This document shows positions 15,807 to 24,724 of a stretch of DNA of 64,000 nt, piece after piece. Within the stretch, counting starts at the first letter, position 1. Each line of letters begins with the position of its first letter. Source of the stretch: Polyangiaceae bacterium (GTDB lineage Bacteria > Myxococcota_A > Polyangia > Polyangiales > Polyangiaceae). Made by a program: the position numbers and the translations under genes. The DNA is taken from NCBI GenBank assembly GCA_020633235.1, contig JACKEA010000001.1, positions 868,001-932,000 on the forward strand, in the 5' to 3' direction. The notes below the pieces were generated by a model. It saw nothing but the letters and a program-made list of their open reading frames with translations, had not been told where the DNA came from and did not search any database.

Positions 15807-16097
15807 GTGGTGAGTGGTTCCGAGCCGCCCCGACAAAAAAATACAGCGCTGCGCTTGGTGGTCGTCGCCGTCGTCCTGGGCTTCTTGATCATCTTTGCGG
15901 CGGCTCTTTCCCGCGAAACCGGCAAAACTCGAGAGGACGGCGCCTGCAAGCGAGGCGATCTGGCCGCGTGCATCCACCTGTGCGCCGCGGGCGCCGAGGC
16001 TGCATGCAACGTCCTCGACGAGCGTTGCCATGCGGGGAGCCAGGCCGCCTGCAAGGGAGCCGAGGGGGCGCGGGGGGCAGCTCGATCTGCGAAGTGA
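15807..16097 (+). CDS. Small membrane-anchored Cys-rich protein
   Basis: 96 aa if started at GTG 15807 (GTG 15810 equally possible; the frame is open back to 15762). One membrane segment (LRLVVVAVVLGFLIIFAAAL) is followed by a short periplasmic part with six cysteines spaced as in Sel1-like/HcpA cysteine repeats (CKRGDLAACIHLC, then ACNVLDERCHAGSQAACK). The first codons contain a 15-base match to the dispersed repeat (GCCGCCCCGACAAAA, 15824-15838), so the true start might lie downstream of it. Divergent from the lipoprotein at 15725. Function unknown. Confidence 0.6.
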   Translation: MVSGSEPPRQKNTALRLVVVAVVLGFLIIFAAALSRETGKTREDGACKRGDLAACIHLCAAGAEAACNVLDERCHAGSQAACKGAEGARGAARSAK

Positions 16098-16140
16098 GGG
16101 CTCGGAAACGCGCGCCCGGTGTTCTAGGGTTTTCTGGTTC

Positions 16141-18606
16141 ATGCCAGCACCCGTGAAACCCATCGCCGGTGACGAACAGCTCCCGTTGGACGTGGATGCG
16201 TTCCGCAAGAGCTTCGTGCGTCACGTGCGCCACACCCAAGGCAAGGACCCCCGCATCAGCACCCAGCTGGATCACTTCGTCGCGGCGGTTCACAGCGTTC
16301 GCGATCGCCTGACGGACCGCTGGACGCGAACCATCGAGCGTTTCGTTCGGGAACAGCCCAAGCGGGTCTACTACCTGTCGATGGAGTTCCTGCTCGGGCG
16401 CCTGCTGGAGGACGCCTTGGTGAACCTGGGCGTGATGGACGAGCTCCGCGAAGCACTGGCACAAGTGGGGGTGGACCTCTCCGACGTGCTCGAGCAAGAG
16501 CACGATGCCGGCCTCGGCAACGGAGGATTGGGTCGGCTGGCGGCGTGCTTCCTGGATTCCATGGCCACCTTGGGCATCCCGGGAATGGGCTACGGCATCC
16601 GCTACGAGTACGGCATCTTCCAGCAAGACATCGTGCGCGGCGAGCAGATCGAGCGGCCCGACAACTGGCTTCGCTACGGCAACCCGTGGGAGTTCGAGCG
16701 TCCCGAGCGCCGTTACGCGGTGCATTTTGGTGGTCGCGTGATTCAGTACAGCGGCCCCCACGGTCGCATGCAGCACGAGTGGGTGGACACGCACCAGGTG
16801 TTGGCGGTGGCGTACGACACGCCGGTTCCAGGTTTCCAGAACAACGTGGTGAACACGCTGCGGCTGTGGTCCGCCAAGAGCACCCGTGCGTTCGACATCG
16901 AGTACTTCAACCGCGGCGACTACATCAAGGCCGTGGAGCTGAAGGCGCAGACCGAGAGCATCTCCCGCGTGCTGTACCCGAACGACGCTCAGCTCGCCGG
17001 CAAGGAGCTGCGCCTGAAGCAGGAGTATTTCCTGGTTTCGGCCACGCTGCAGGACGCCCTGGCGCGACACCTCGCGCGCCACGAGACACCAGTGAATCTC
17101 CACGACTTCGCCATCTTCCAGCTCAACGACACCCATCCGGCGCTGGCCGTGGCGGAGCTGATGCGGCTGTTGGTCGATCGCCACCACCTGGATTGGGATC
17201 TGGCTTGGACGGTCACCAGCCGTTGCTTCGCCTACACCAACCACACCATCTTGCCGGAGGCGCTCGAGCGCTGGCCGGTGTGGATGCTGGAGCGGCTGTT
17301 GCCACGGCACCTGCAGATCATCTACGAGATCAACGACCGCTTCTTGCGGGAGGTGCGGCTGCGCTACCCCGGGGACGTGGGCAGGCTGCAGCGCATGAGC
17401 CTGGTGGAGGAGGGCCCCGAGAAGCAGGTCCGGATGGCCAACCTGGCGATCGTGGCGAGCTCGCGCGTGAACGGCGTTTCGGAGCTCCATTCGCGCCTGA
17501 TCCGAGAGCAACTGTTTCGGGATTTTTCGGACTTCTTCTCCGGCAAGTTCATCAACCAGACCAACGGCGTCACGCCCCGGCGTTGGCTCCAGAAGTGCAA
17601 CCCGGAGCTCGCCACGCTGATCTCCCGGCGCATCGGCGAAGGCTGGCAAAAGGACCTGGCGGAGCTCGAGAAGCTCGAGGGCTTCGCCGCCGATCCCGAG
17701 ACCCAGGCGGAGTGGGTTGCCATCAAGCGGCGGAACAAGGAGCGGCTGGCGCGCTGGCTGCGCCACACCCACGGCCTCGATCTGGATCCCACGCAGCTCT
17801 TGGATTCCCAGGTGAAGCGCATTCACGAGTACAAGCGCCAGCTGCTGAATCTGCTGCACGTGGTGGCGCTGTACCTGGAGCTTCGCGCGGACCGGACGCT
17901 CGACCGAGTGCCACGGACGTTTCTGTTCGCGGGCAAGGCCGCGCCCGGCTACGCGATGGCGAAGAAGATCGTGTACTTGATCAACGCCGTGGCGGAGCGC
18001 GTCAATGCGGATCCGTTGACGCGGGATCGGCTGCGCGTGTTGTTCGTGCCGAACTACGGAGTGACCTCGGCGGAGCACATCATTCCGGCCAGCGACGTCT
18101 CGGAGCAGATTTCCACCGCGGGGATGGAAGCGTCCGGTACCGGGAACATGAAGTTCGCGCTGAACGGTGCCTTGACCATCGGGACGTTGGACGGCGCCAA
18201 CATCGAGATCAAGGACAACGTCGGGCAGGAGAACGTGTTCATCTTCGGGCTCACGGCGGAAGAAGTGGAGGGCACCCACCGCGCTGGCTACGATCCCTGG
18301 CGCCTGTACCACTCGGATCCGGCGATTCGAACGGCCCTCGACGCGATCGAGAGCGGCATGTTCTCGCCGGACGACCCCCATCGCTTCCGGGACGTGGTGG
18401 AGTCGCTCTTGGGAGGTGGGGACCGCTACCTGGTGCTCGCGGACTTTCGTTCCTACGTGCGCACGCACGAAGCGCTGGAGCAGGTGTATCGCGACTCCGG
18501 CGAGTGGGCGCGGCGATCCATTCTCAACGTGGCTCGCATGGGTTGGTTCTCCAGCGACCGAACCATCGCGGGGTACGCCCGCGAGATCTGGAACGTCCCG
18601 GTCTGA
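16141..18606 (+). CDS. glgP: Glycogen/starch phosphorylase
   Basis: 821 aa from ATG 16141, matching the usual 800-840 aa of GT35 phosphorylases. It cleaves alpha-1,4-glucans with phosphate to release glucose-1-phosphate in the cytoplasm. Diagnostic blocks are present: YYLSMEFLLGR, GLGNGGLGRLAACFLDS, the RRWLQKCNPEL region, and the pyridoxal-phosphate site EASGTGNMKFALNGA with Lys671. The start is chosen because homology begins there; the frame is open further upstream. No other glycogen gene is adjacent, so it is a single unit. It ends one base before the stop of the opposing lipoprotein gene. Confidence 0.97.
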   Translation: MPAPVKPIAGDEQLPLDVDAFRKSFVRHVRHTQGKDPRISTQLDHFVAAVHSVRDRLTDRWTRTIERFVREQPKRVYYLSMEFLLGRLLEDALVNLGVMDELREALAQVGVDLSDVLEQEHDAGLGNGGLGRLAACFLDSMATLGIPGMGYGIRYEYGIFQQDIVRGEQIERPDNWLRYGNPWEFERPERRYAVHFGGRVIQYSGPHGRMQHEWVDTHQVLAVAYDTPVPGFQNNVVNTLRLWSAKSTRAFDIEYFNRGDYIKAVELKAQTESISRVLYPNDAQLAGKELRLKQEYFLVSATLQDALARHLARHETPVNLHDFAIFQLNDTHPALAVAELMRLLVDRHHLDWDLAWTVTSRCFAYTNHTILPEALERWPVWMLERLLPRHLQIIYEINDRFLREVRLRYPGDVGRLQRMSLVEEGPEKQVRMANLAIVASSRVNGVSELHSRLIREQLFRDFSDFFSGKFINQTNGVTPRRWLQKCNPELATLISRRIGEGWQKDLAELEKLEGFAADPETQAEWVAIKRRNKERLARWLRHTHGLDLDPTQLLDSQVKRIHEYKRQLLNLLHVVALYLELRADRTLDRVPRTFLFAGKAAPGYAMAKKIVYLINAVAERVNADPLTRDRLRVLFVPNYGVTSAEHIIPASDVSEQISTAGMEASGTGNMKFALNGALTIGTLDGANIEIKDNVGQENVFIFGLTAEEVEGTHRAGYDPWRLYHSDPAIRTALDAIESGMFSPDDPHRFRDVVESLLGGGDRYLVLADFRSYVRTHEALEQVYRDSGEWARRSILNVARMGWFSSDRTIAGYAREIWNVPV

Positions 18607-19104
18607 TCACATCTCGCAGGTGGGGTCGTCGAGGATCCAGTCGCCGACCTCGCCCGCGTAGCGGGACGAGAGCTTTGCTCCGTCAGGCATGGCAGCGACA
18701 CAGCTCTTGCCGGGGCCGGAGCTCTTCTCGAGCAGGCGATGCTCCGGCGCCGTGTCGAACAGCTTCTCGAGTTGCTCGTCGGAAGCGTGGACGATGATGC
18801 GATCGCCATCGGCGACGGCGTCGAAGCCGTCTTTGCTCATGCGGGAAGCCACGTGCCGCGCCCGAAACGGATTGGGGGGCGCCGTCGCAATCCAGAGACA
18901 GTGATCGGGATGTTCGGGTTTTGGGCAGGGCGGCGCGGAAGCTTCCGGTTCGGCCGGCGCGGTCCGTTCGGGAGCCGGCACGCTGGCCGTGGGCGGCGGG
19001 GGCGCAGGAGCTGGCGGCGCGGACGCCGCGGGCACGGGGGCTCTGGGCGGCGTGCCAGCGCACGCCGTGAGCAACAGCAGCACGGCAGGACGAAGGCGCA
19101 TCAT
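18607..19104 (-). CDS. Pro/Ala-rich lipoprotein
   Basis: 165 aa. The start ATG 19104-19102 overlaps the TGA of the upstream gene (19103-19101) in an ATGA junction, so translation is probably coupled. Signal and lipobox: RLRPAVLLLLTAC. A Pro/Ala/Glu spacer of about 40 residues follows, then a small globular part with four cysteines (PPCPKPEHPDHCLW, KSCVAAM, DPTCEM at the end). No family recognised. Likely an outer-membrane or periplasm-facing lipoprotein. Confidence 0.65.
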   Translation of the reverse strand: MMRLRPAVLLLLTACAGTPPRAPVPAASAPPAPAPPPPTASVPAPERTAPAEPEASAPPCPKPEHPDHCLWIATAPPNPFRARHVASRMSKDGFDAVADGDRIIVHASDEQLEKLFDTAPEHRLLEKSSGPGKSCVAAMPDGAKLSSRYAGEVGDWILDDPTCEM

Positions 19105-19589
19105 GCGGGAAAGAACCGTTCGGCGTGGACGATGGCTCGGTAGTGCACCGAGCGGTACGGTGTGCTCTTCGGATCCTGGTCGACGACTCGGCCGACGACG
19201 ACCACGCGCTCCCCGGGCTCTATGGTCGCCACGGCAACGCGCAGGGCGAGGCCGTGCTCGGCGGTCAGATGCGCGTGGACTCGCGCCACGTCGTCCTGCT
19301 CGCGTGGGACCTTCACCAGCACGCGGCAGTCCCCATCGGTCAGCACGAAGTCCACGGCCTGGTGCGCGGTGATGGTGTAGGCCCGGGTAGAGTGGGGAAC
19401 CCCGGTGACGCTGAGGGCGCTCGGCGGCGCGGCTTCGTACTCCAAGGCGACACAGACCCGTCCGCTCACGGGATCCGGTAGCGTGGCCAAGGCCTCCACC
19501 TCTCCCTCGATCTCGACGCGGCCCGAGGAGACCCGGGCCATCGGCAGGCGCCGAGGACGGCGCCAGGGCAGCCAGTCCAGAGCGGCCAT
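19101..19589 (-). CDS. GIDE-like domain protein, unknown function
   Basis: 162 aa, soluble, beta-rich. The order of features (RVEIEGEVEALATLPDPVSG, then RVCVALEYEA, then DFVLTDGDCRVLVKVP, then GERVVVVGRV) resembles the GIDE domain known from mitochondrial MULAN/GIDE ligases and from bacterial proteins of unknown role; the match is by eye and moderate. No RING domain and no clear membrane helix. It is coupled by an ATGA overlap to the lipoprotein downstream and is divergent from plsC, 110 bp away. Confidence 0.5.
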   Translation of the reverse strand: MAALDWLPWRRPRRLPMARVSSGRVEIEGEVEALATLPDPVSGRVCVALEYEAAPPSALSVTGVPHSTRAYTITAHQAVDFVLTDGDCRVLVKVPREQDDVARVHAHLTAEHGLALRVAVATIEPGERVVVVGRVVDQDPKSTPYRSVHYRAIVHAERFFPA

Positions 19590-19699
19590 GGCGCCAGCCT
19601 ACGAGGCCTGGGCCGGCCCCGCAAATGTGGTCTGACCTGACGGAATCGTGACGGTTTCCTGGCCCTGTGCCGAATGCCCTGCGGGCTAGGAAAAAGACC

Positions 19700-20527
19700 A
19701 TGGCCCAAGTCCTGCTCGGCACCTACACCTATGCCGAGTTCCTCGCTTGCGCGGTGACCTTCGTTCCCATCATGGGGGTGTCGCACTTTCGGCACCGCAA
19801 GGACCCGACCCAGCGCATGCCGGGTCGCTGGATGCGGCGCTTTGGTCGCTTCACGTCGTCCCTCACGCCAGTGTGGCGTTTCTCCGTCGACGGCACCCCA
19901 CCCGCGGACATCTTGGAGCGCCCCTACGTGGTGGTCAGCAACCACGAGTCCACCGCGGATCCGTTCCTGCTCTCGTTTCTGCCGTGGGACATGCGCTGGG
20001 TGGCCAAGGAAGAGCTGTTCAAGATCCCGCTCATCGGTCAGATGATGCACTTCGGCGGCGACATTCCCCTCAAGCGCGGCGCCCGCGACAGTGTCGAGCG
20101 CATGATGGACGAGTGCAAGAAGACCCTCGCCGGCGGTCTCCCAGTGATGTTGTTTCCCGAAGGCACGCGCTCTCCCAACGGCGAGCTGCTGCCTTTCAAG
20201 AACGGAGCGTTCCAGCTGGCGATCGAGGCCGGCGTGCCGGTGTTGCCCGTCGCTCTCGCGGGTACGCGCAACTGCCGACCGAAGGGCTCCAAGTGGTTCG
20301 GGCGCGCGCGTGCCTTGGCGCGGGTGCTCGAGCCCGTGGACACTCGCGGGATGACCGGAGCGGACGTGGAACGACTGCGGGACTCGGTGCGGGATCGCAT
20401 CCGAGGCGCTTTGCCCGCGGTTCGCGCCGCGGTGGGCGTTCCTTCAGATGGAGTCGCGCCGCTTGAGAAGGATGAGAATGACGATCAGCATCGTCACCAT
20501 CATCGCGAACAGCACGACTGGCGGTAG
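19700..20527 (+). CDS. plsC: 1-acyl-sn-glycerol-3-phosphate acyltransferase family protein
   Basis: 275 aa from ATG 19700, preceded by AGGAAA; a GTG at 19667 is possible. The acyltransferase signature HxxxxD appears as NHESTAD (His82, Asp87), and the substrate motif FPEGTRS at about 151 follows, with a hydrophobic N-terminal segment for membrane association. The enzyme should make phosphatidic acid from lysophosphatidate and an acyl donor. The last 28 codons overlap antisense the 3' end of the ABC exporter by 84 bp and encode a His/Asp/Glu-rich tail (DENDDQHRHHHREQHDW) foreign to the family. Confidence 0.88.
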   Translation: MAQVLLGTYTYAEFLACAVTFVPIMGVSHFRHRKDPTQRMPGRWMRRFGRFTSSLTPVWRFSVDGTPPADILERPYVVVSNHESTADPFLLSFLPWDMRWVAKEELFKIPLIGQMMHFGGDIPLKRGARDSVERMMDECKKTLAGGLPVMLFPEGTRSPNGELLPFKNGAFQLAIEAGVPVLPVALAGTRNCRPKGSKWFGRARALARVLEPVDTRGMTGADVERLRDSVRDRIRGALPAVRAAVGVPSDGVAPLEKDENDDQHRHHHREQHDWR

Positions 20528-23392
20528 CCAGACGTCCTTGTACTGGGAGAAGCCCCAGGCTCCGTGAAAGTCGGTGCTGGCGATCTGCGCCTGGGCGCAC
20601 TTGAACTTGCCCTGAAACACGAAGTTCTCGGGGCTCACCAGGTCTGGCCGTTTGAGGTCCATCACCCAGGCGGCGTCGTCCGCGATGGCCATGCGCTCCT
20701 GTGCCACCACGCCCTGGAAGCCCCAGCGCGCCGGCACGACGTACATCGGGTACTCGAGCCAGGGGTTGGTGGTCATCGGCACCATGATTCCGCCGAGCAC
20801 CACCTGGGGCAGCAGGGCGATGGGGGTGAGGGCCATGGCCGCTTCGCTGCTGGTGACCATGGTGCTGAGCAGGAGGCCGATGGCCACGGAGTTCATCGCC
20901 GTGATGATCATCGTCCCCAGGTCGATCACGAACGCTTCGGGGCCACCGTTGAAGCCCAGCGCGAAGAAAACGATACCGAGCAGCACCGTGCACTGGATGA
21001 CGCAGAAGAACGATAGCAGGAAGAACTTGGAGAAGACGTAGTTGAAGAGCTTGAGGTTCACCATCCGCTCGCGCAGATAGATGGCTCTCTCACTGACGAT
21101 CTCTCGGGCGGCGTTGCTGGTTCCGAACCAGACGGCCGCCACCACCAGGAAGAACGCCGCGCCGGAATGGTCCGGCGTGGTTTGCATCTTGGTGAGCAGG
21201 TCGTTGGTGTTGCCCAGACCGCCGCTGCGGCGGCCGAGCTCCTGCAGCGCGCCCAGGCACCAGTACGGAATGGCGTCCTTCTGACCGCCGAACACCAGCG
21301 CCAGCAAGAAGCCGATGATCGGCGCCTGGAGCAGCATGATCGCCGTCCCGCTCACGTCGCGCACCTTCACCTTGAAGTAGCGACTGAGGAGCAGTCCGAA
21401 CTGTCCGCGTGTCTTGGGGCGGGTGCGGGGCACCCCTTGCTGATTCGAGCCGGTGCCCACCGAGCGTGGGCCGGAGAACATCTTCTGGAAGACGGGGTTT
21501 TGTGGGTTGAAGAACTCCGCGTTCCACTCGCGAGCGGCGGCCTGCCGCGCCATGGCCCTGGGCGCGTAGGGATTCTGGGCCCGCATGGAGTCCCAGATCG
21601 GGCGCTCCCGCTGGTTCAACATGTCGAACATGTCGCGGGGATTGTCGATGTCGTTCGGCTTGCCTTGCCGCTCCAAGTAGGAACCGAAGAAGCGGTAGCC
21701 ATCCCGCGTGGGGCCGTAATAGATGGGAATGCCACCCTGTCCCAGGATCAGAGCGAGGTTGAACTTCTCGTACTCGTCCTTGGCCGGCTGGTGGATGGTG
21801 CAGATGATCGTCTTGCCCGTGGTGCGAGCGAGGTCCGCGAGCAGCTGAACCAATGCGGTGGTGTCATCCGCGGCCAAACCGCTCGTCGGCTCGTCGAGGA
21901 ACATGATGACGGGGTCCGTCACCAGCTCCATGGCGATGTTCACGCGCTTGCGCTGACCACCGGACAGGATCTTCTTCTCGGGCTTGCCGATCTGCAGGTG
22001 CGCCACGCTTTCCAGGCCCAGCTGGGCCAGCGTGGCGTGCACACGGCGGTCGATTTCCTCGTCGGAATAGTCCGGCGGCAAGCGGAACAACGCGCTGTAG
22101 CGCACGGCCTCGTACACCGTGAGCTCGGGGTGCACGATGTCGTCCTGCGGCACGTAGCCGATGGACCCACGTAGCGCATCGTAGATGGCGTACAGATCTT
22201 CGCCGTTGATGCGTACTTGCCCCGCCGTGGGCGGCAAGTATCCGTTCAACGTGAGCAGCAGCGTGGTCTTGCCGGCGCCGGAGGGACCCATCAGCGCGAT
22301 GAGGTCGCCGGGCATCGCCTTGAAGCTGATGTGGTCCAGCAGGGTCTTCATCTGGCTCGGGTTGTCGCGGTCCCGAACCTGCATCACCAGGTCCCACGCC
22401 TCGATCTCGTACAGGGGACGGCCGGCCCATTGCGCCGCGTCCTCCACGATCATCGCGACCTCTTCCGCCTCCACCTGGATCAGGAGAGGCATCGGTCCGA
22501 TGAAGACCTTTTCGCCGTTTTGTACGGCAACCTTCTGTCCCGGCGGGATGCGCTGGCCACGGACGTAGGTGCCGTTGGAGCTACCGCGGTCCTCCAGGTA
22601 CAGCTGTCCGCCCATCTTGTGCAGGAGGGCGTGCTTGCTGGACACCTGCGGATGCTCGATCTTGATGTCGTTGTCCGGGGTGCGGCCGATGGTCTTGTAG
22701 CTGGGCTGCCCAGGGCCTCCGAGGGCGACCTGCCCGATGACGGTCTTGTGCTTCTTCCGCGGTTGGGCTGCGCCTCCGCCATCTTGGGCTGGAGCTGGCG
22801 CGGGTCCGGGCGCGGCGGCAGCTTGACCACCGCCGGCCAACGACTGCGCCAGCTGGAACACCAGGTGCATGGGCAGAGGCACGGGACCGAGCGTAAGGAG
22901 TGCGTTGGCGTCGATCGGTTGCGCCTGCTGCGGCGTGAGTCGCCGCCCCGCGAGCCAGGTTCCGCTGGTGGAACCGTGATCGGTGACGGTCAATGGATTC
23001 AGCGTGACCGTCGCGTGGTGCCCTGACACGTTCGGGTGCTGCACCACGACGTGGGCCTTCTCTGCCTCGCGCCCGAAGGTGATCTGCCCGGGGACCGGCG
23101 AGAGCCCGCCCGGGTGCATCAGCATCATCACGATGGCGGGGTGCGAGATGGGCACCGCCGCCTGACCGACGACGAACTGGGTACGGAAGTCGAAGGGGAC
23201 GGGAGTGTTGGGTTGGAGCTGGGCGCCGTTCGCCAACGAAGGCCCCGCGCCTGCGTCGATGAACACGAGCTGCCCGCCGCCCTGATGAACGATCCGAGCG
23301 TGCTCCGGCGCGACGCCGGGACCGCCGAGGCGGATGTCGCAGCTCTCGGCAGTGCCGATGGTGATGGTTTGCTTGCCGAGGCCAGGGATCAT
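20444..23392 (-). CDS. Triple-FHA ABC transporter (ABCG-like half-exporter)
   Basis: 982 aa. Three FHA domains lie in tandem at about 1-90, 103-180 and 232-310; the second has GHHATV with TSGTW, and the third has SSKHALL and SSNGTY, the phosphothreonine-binding residues. The ATPase domain (about 330-560) has Walker A GPSGAGKTT, signature LSGGQRKR and Walker B VIMFLDEP. The C-terminal 300 residues hold about six membrane segments of ABC-2 type. Homologous single or double FHA-ABCG proteins are known in mycobacteria and cyanobacteria. The neighbours (PP2C, VWA-FHA, zinc-ribbon-FHA) suggest that transport is switched by threonine phosphorylation. Substrate unknown. Confidence 0.9.
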   Translation of the reverse strand: MIPGLGKQTITIGTAESCDIRLGGPGVAPEHARIVHQGGGQLVFIDAGAGPSLANGAQLQPNTPVPFDFRTQFVVGQAAVPISHPAIVMMLMHPGGLSPVPGQITFGREAEKAHVVVQHPNVSGHHATVTLNPLTVTDHGSTSGTWLAGRRLTPQQAQPIDANALLTLGPVPLPMHLVFQLAQSLAGGGQAAAAPGPAPAPAQDGGGAAQPRKKHKTVIGQVALGGPGQPSYKTIGRTPDNDIKIEHPQVSSKHALLHKMGGQLYLEDRGSSNGTYVRGQRIPPGQKVAVQNGEKVFIGPMPLLIQVEAEEVAMIVEDAAQWAGRPLYEIEAWDLVMQVRDRDNPSQMKTLLDHISFKAMPGDLIALMGPSGAGKTTLLLTLNGYLPPTAGQVRINGEDLYAIYDALRGSIGYVPQDDIVHPELTVYEAVRYSALFRLPPDYSDEEIDRRVHATLAQLGLESVAHLQIGKPEKKILSGGQRKRVNIAMELVTDPVIMFLDEPTSGLAADDTTALVQLLADLARTTGKTIICTIHQPAKDEYEKFNLALILGQGGIPIYYGPTRDGYRFFGSYLERQGKPNDIDNPRDMFDMLNQRERPIWDSMRAQNPYAPRAMARQAAAREWNAEFFNPQNPVFQKMFSGPRSVGTGSNQQGVPRTRPKTRGQFGLLLSRYFKVKVRDVSGTAIMLLQAPIIGFLLALVFGGQKDAIPYWCLGALQELGRRSGGLGNTNDLLTKMQTTPDHSGAAFFLVVAAVWFGTSNAAREIVSERAIYLRERMVNLKLFNYVFSKFFLLSFFCVIQCTVLLGIVFFALGFNGGPEAFVIDLGTMIITAMNSVAIGLLLSTMVTSSEAAMALTPIALLPQVVLGGIMVPMTTNPWLEYPMYVVPARWGFQGVVAQERMAIADDAAWVMDLKRPDLVSPENFVFQGKFKCAQAQIASTDFHGAWGFSQYKDVWLPPVVLFAMMVTMLIVILILLKRRDSI

Positions 23393-23431
23393 CGGTTTTT
23401 ACGCTCGCACGCTTCTAACAAAGGGACCCGC

Positions 23432-24712
23432 TCAAGGGAATGCCGCTCCGTCCGGGGCTCCCGCATCCAGCTTCGCGTCCGGGGTCGCGTCGGGTTTTTC
23501 GGGCGGAACCGTGGTGGCGTCCACGCCGGAGTCGTCCTCCGGTGTCGGCAGCGGCTGGAGCGTCCGCTCCGACGCCGTCGTCGGCGGGGGAGGGGGCGGC
23601 GGAACCTCTTCGTCGTTGCCGTGGCGTCGAAGTGCGCCATGCAGCCACCATACGAACACTCCGCCCACGATGACCAACGTGACGACCGCCGCGAACAGCA
23701 CCAACACACGGGCCACGCTGCGCGGCTGAGCGCCGCCTTCGGCGACCTCCGGATCGCGACGGAAGGGCCGAGCGGGCATGGGCGCGTCCCCGGGGAGCGT
23801 GGTCCGCTCCGTTCTGGGCTCGTCCAAGATCGTCGGCGACGGGCCGTCGCCACCGGGGACCGTGGCGCCGGGCGGGAGCTCCTCGTCCAACACCGTGGTC
23901 TTGCTGCCCCGTCCGTCCGGAAGCACCACGGTGGCGGCCGTTGGCACTGTGGCAACGTGAGCGAGCTGCACCGTGATGTTGTCGTGGCCGCCGCGCTCGT
24001 TGGCGAGCGCCACGAGCTCGCTGCACGCCGGGGCGGGGTCCGTGCGCGAGTGGCGGTTGACGATGTCCTTGATCTCCGCGTCACCGACCAGGTCCGTCAG
24101 ACCGTCGGTGCACAGCAGCAGGCGATCACCGCTCATCAGTGCCAGCGGCTCGGGGCGCAGCTCCACCTCGACGGTGGGGGCCATGCCCAGGGCCCGCGTG
24201 ATCTTGTTGGCCTCCGGATGGGTGGCGGCGTCGCTCTCGCTGAGCACGCCGGCATCCACCATCTGCTGTACCATCGAGTGATCCCGGGTGAGTCGAGCGA
24301 TGGACTCCCCCCGCAGCAGATAGGCTCGCGAATCGCCCACGTGGGCCACCTCCGCGCCGCCGGGGTGGAGCAGCAGCGCGACGCAGGTGGAACCCGGGCG
24401 CAGCTCCTGCGGTGCGTCGCCTCCGACCGCGTAGACCGCTCGCCCGGCGCTGTCGACGGCCGACCACAGCGCATCGCGCGGCGGATCAGCCGCGCTTCGC
24501 GCGGTCACGGCTTCGACGATGGTGCGGACGCCGACGGTGCTGGCTTCGCGCCCCGCGGAGTGTCCGCCCATGCCGTCGCACACCACCAGCAGCAAGCCGA
24601 TGGTCGTGTCGGCGAAACCGGCGGCGTCCTCGTTGATCTGCTTCGAGGGATCGCGGCCAGCGTCGGACAGCTCGGCGAAGTCGACGACGACGCCCCGTAC
24701 GGCGCGGCGCAC
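23432..24712 (-). CDS. PP2C-type Ser/Thr phosphatase, membrane-anchored
   Basis: 426 aa. The PP2C domain covers about 10-250 with all metal-binding motifs: NEDAAGF, CDGMGGHSAG, HVGDSRAYLL, CTDGLTDLV and GGHDNITV. An acidic/Thr linker, a membrane segment at about 345-367 (VARVLVLFAAVVTLVIVGG) and a periplasmic Pro/Asp-rich tail follow. It removes phosphate from Ser/Thr in proteins and counters Hanks kinases. Placed 39 bp before the FHA-ABC gene and 12 bp after the VWA-FHA gene, it is almost certainly part of their control circuit. No kinase gene lies inside this cluster. Confidence 0.92.
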   Translation of the reverse strand: MRRAVRGVVVDFAELSDAGRDPSKQINEDAAGFADTTIGLLLVVCDGMGGHSAGREASTVGVRTIVEAVTARSAADPPRDALWSAVDSAGRAVYAVGGDAPQELRPGSTCVALLLHPGGAEVAHVGDSRAYLLRGESIARLTRDHSMVQQMVDAGVLSESDAATHPEANKITRALGMAPTVEVELRPEPLALMSGDRLLLCTDGLTDLVGDAEIKDIVNRHSRTDPAPACSELVALANERGGHDNITVQLAHVATVPTAATVVLPDGRGSKTTVLDEELPPGATVPGGDGPSPTILDEPRTERTTLPGDAPMPARPFRRDPEVAEGGAQPRSVARVLVLFAAVVTLVIVGGVFVWWLHGALRRHGNDEEVPPPPPPPTTASERTLQPLPTPEDDSGVDATTVPPEKPDATPDAKLDAGAPDGAAFP

Positions 24713-24724
24713 CCGCTACCTCCG

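Noticed and set aside
15889..18468. Minus-strand open frame of 859 codons
   Set aside because: Fully antisense to glycogen phosphorylase, whose identity is certain from its motifs; the minus product has no recognisable fold.
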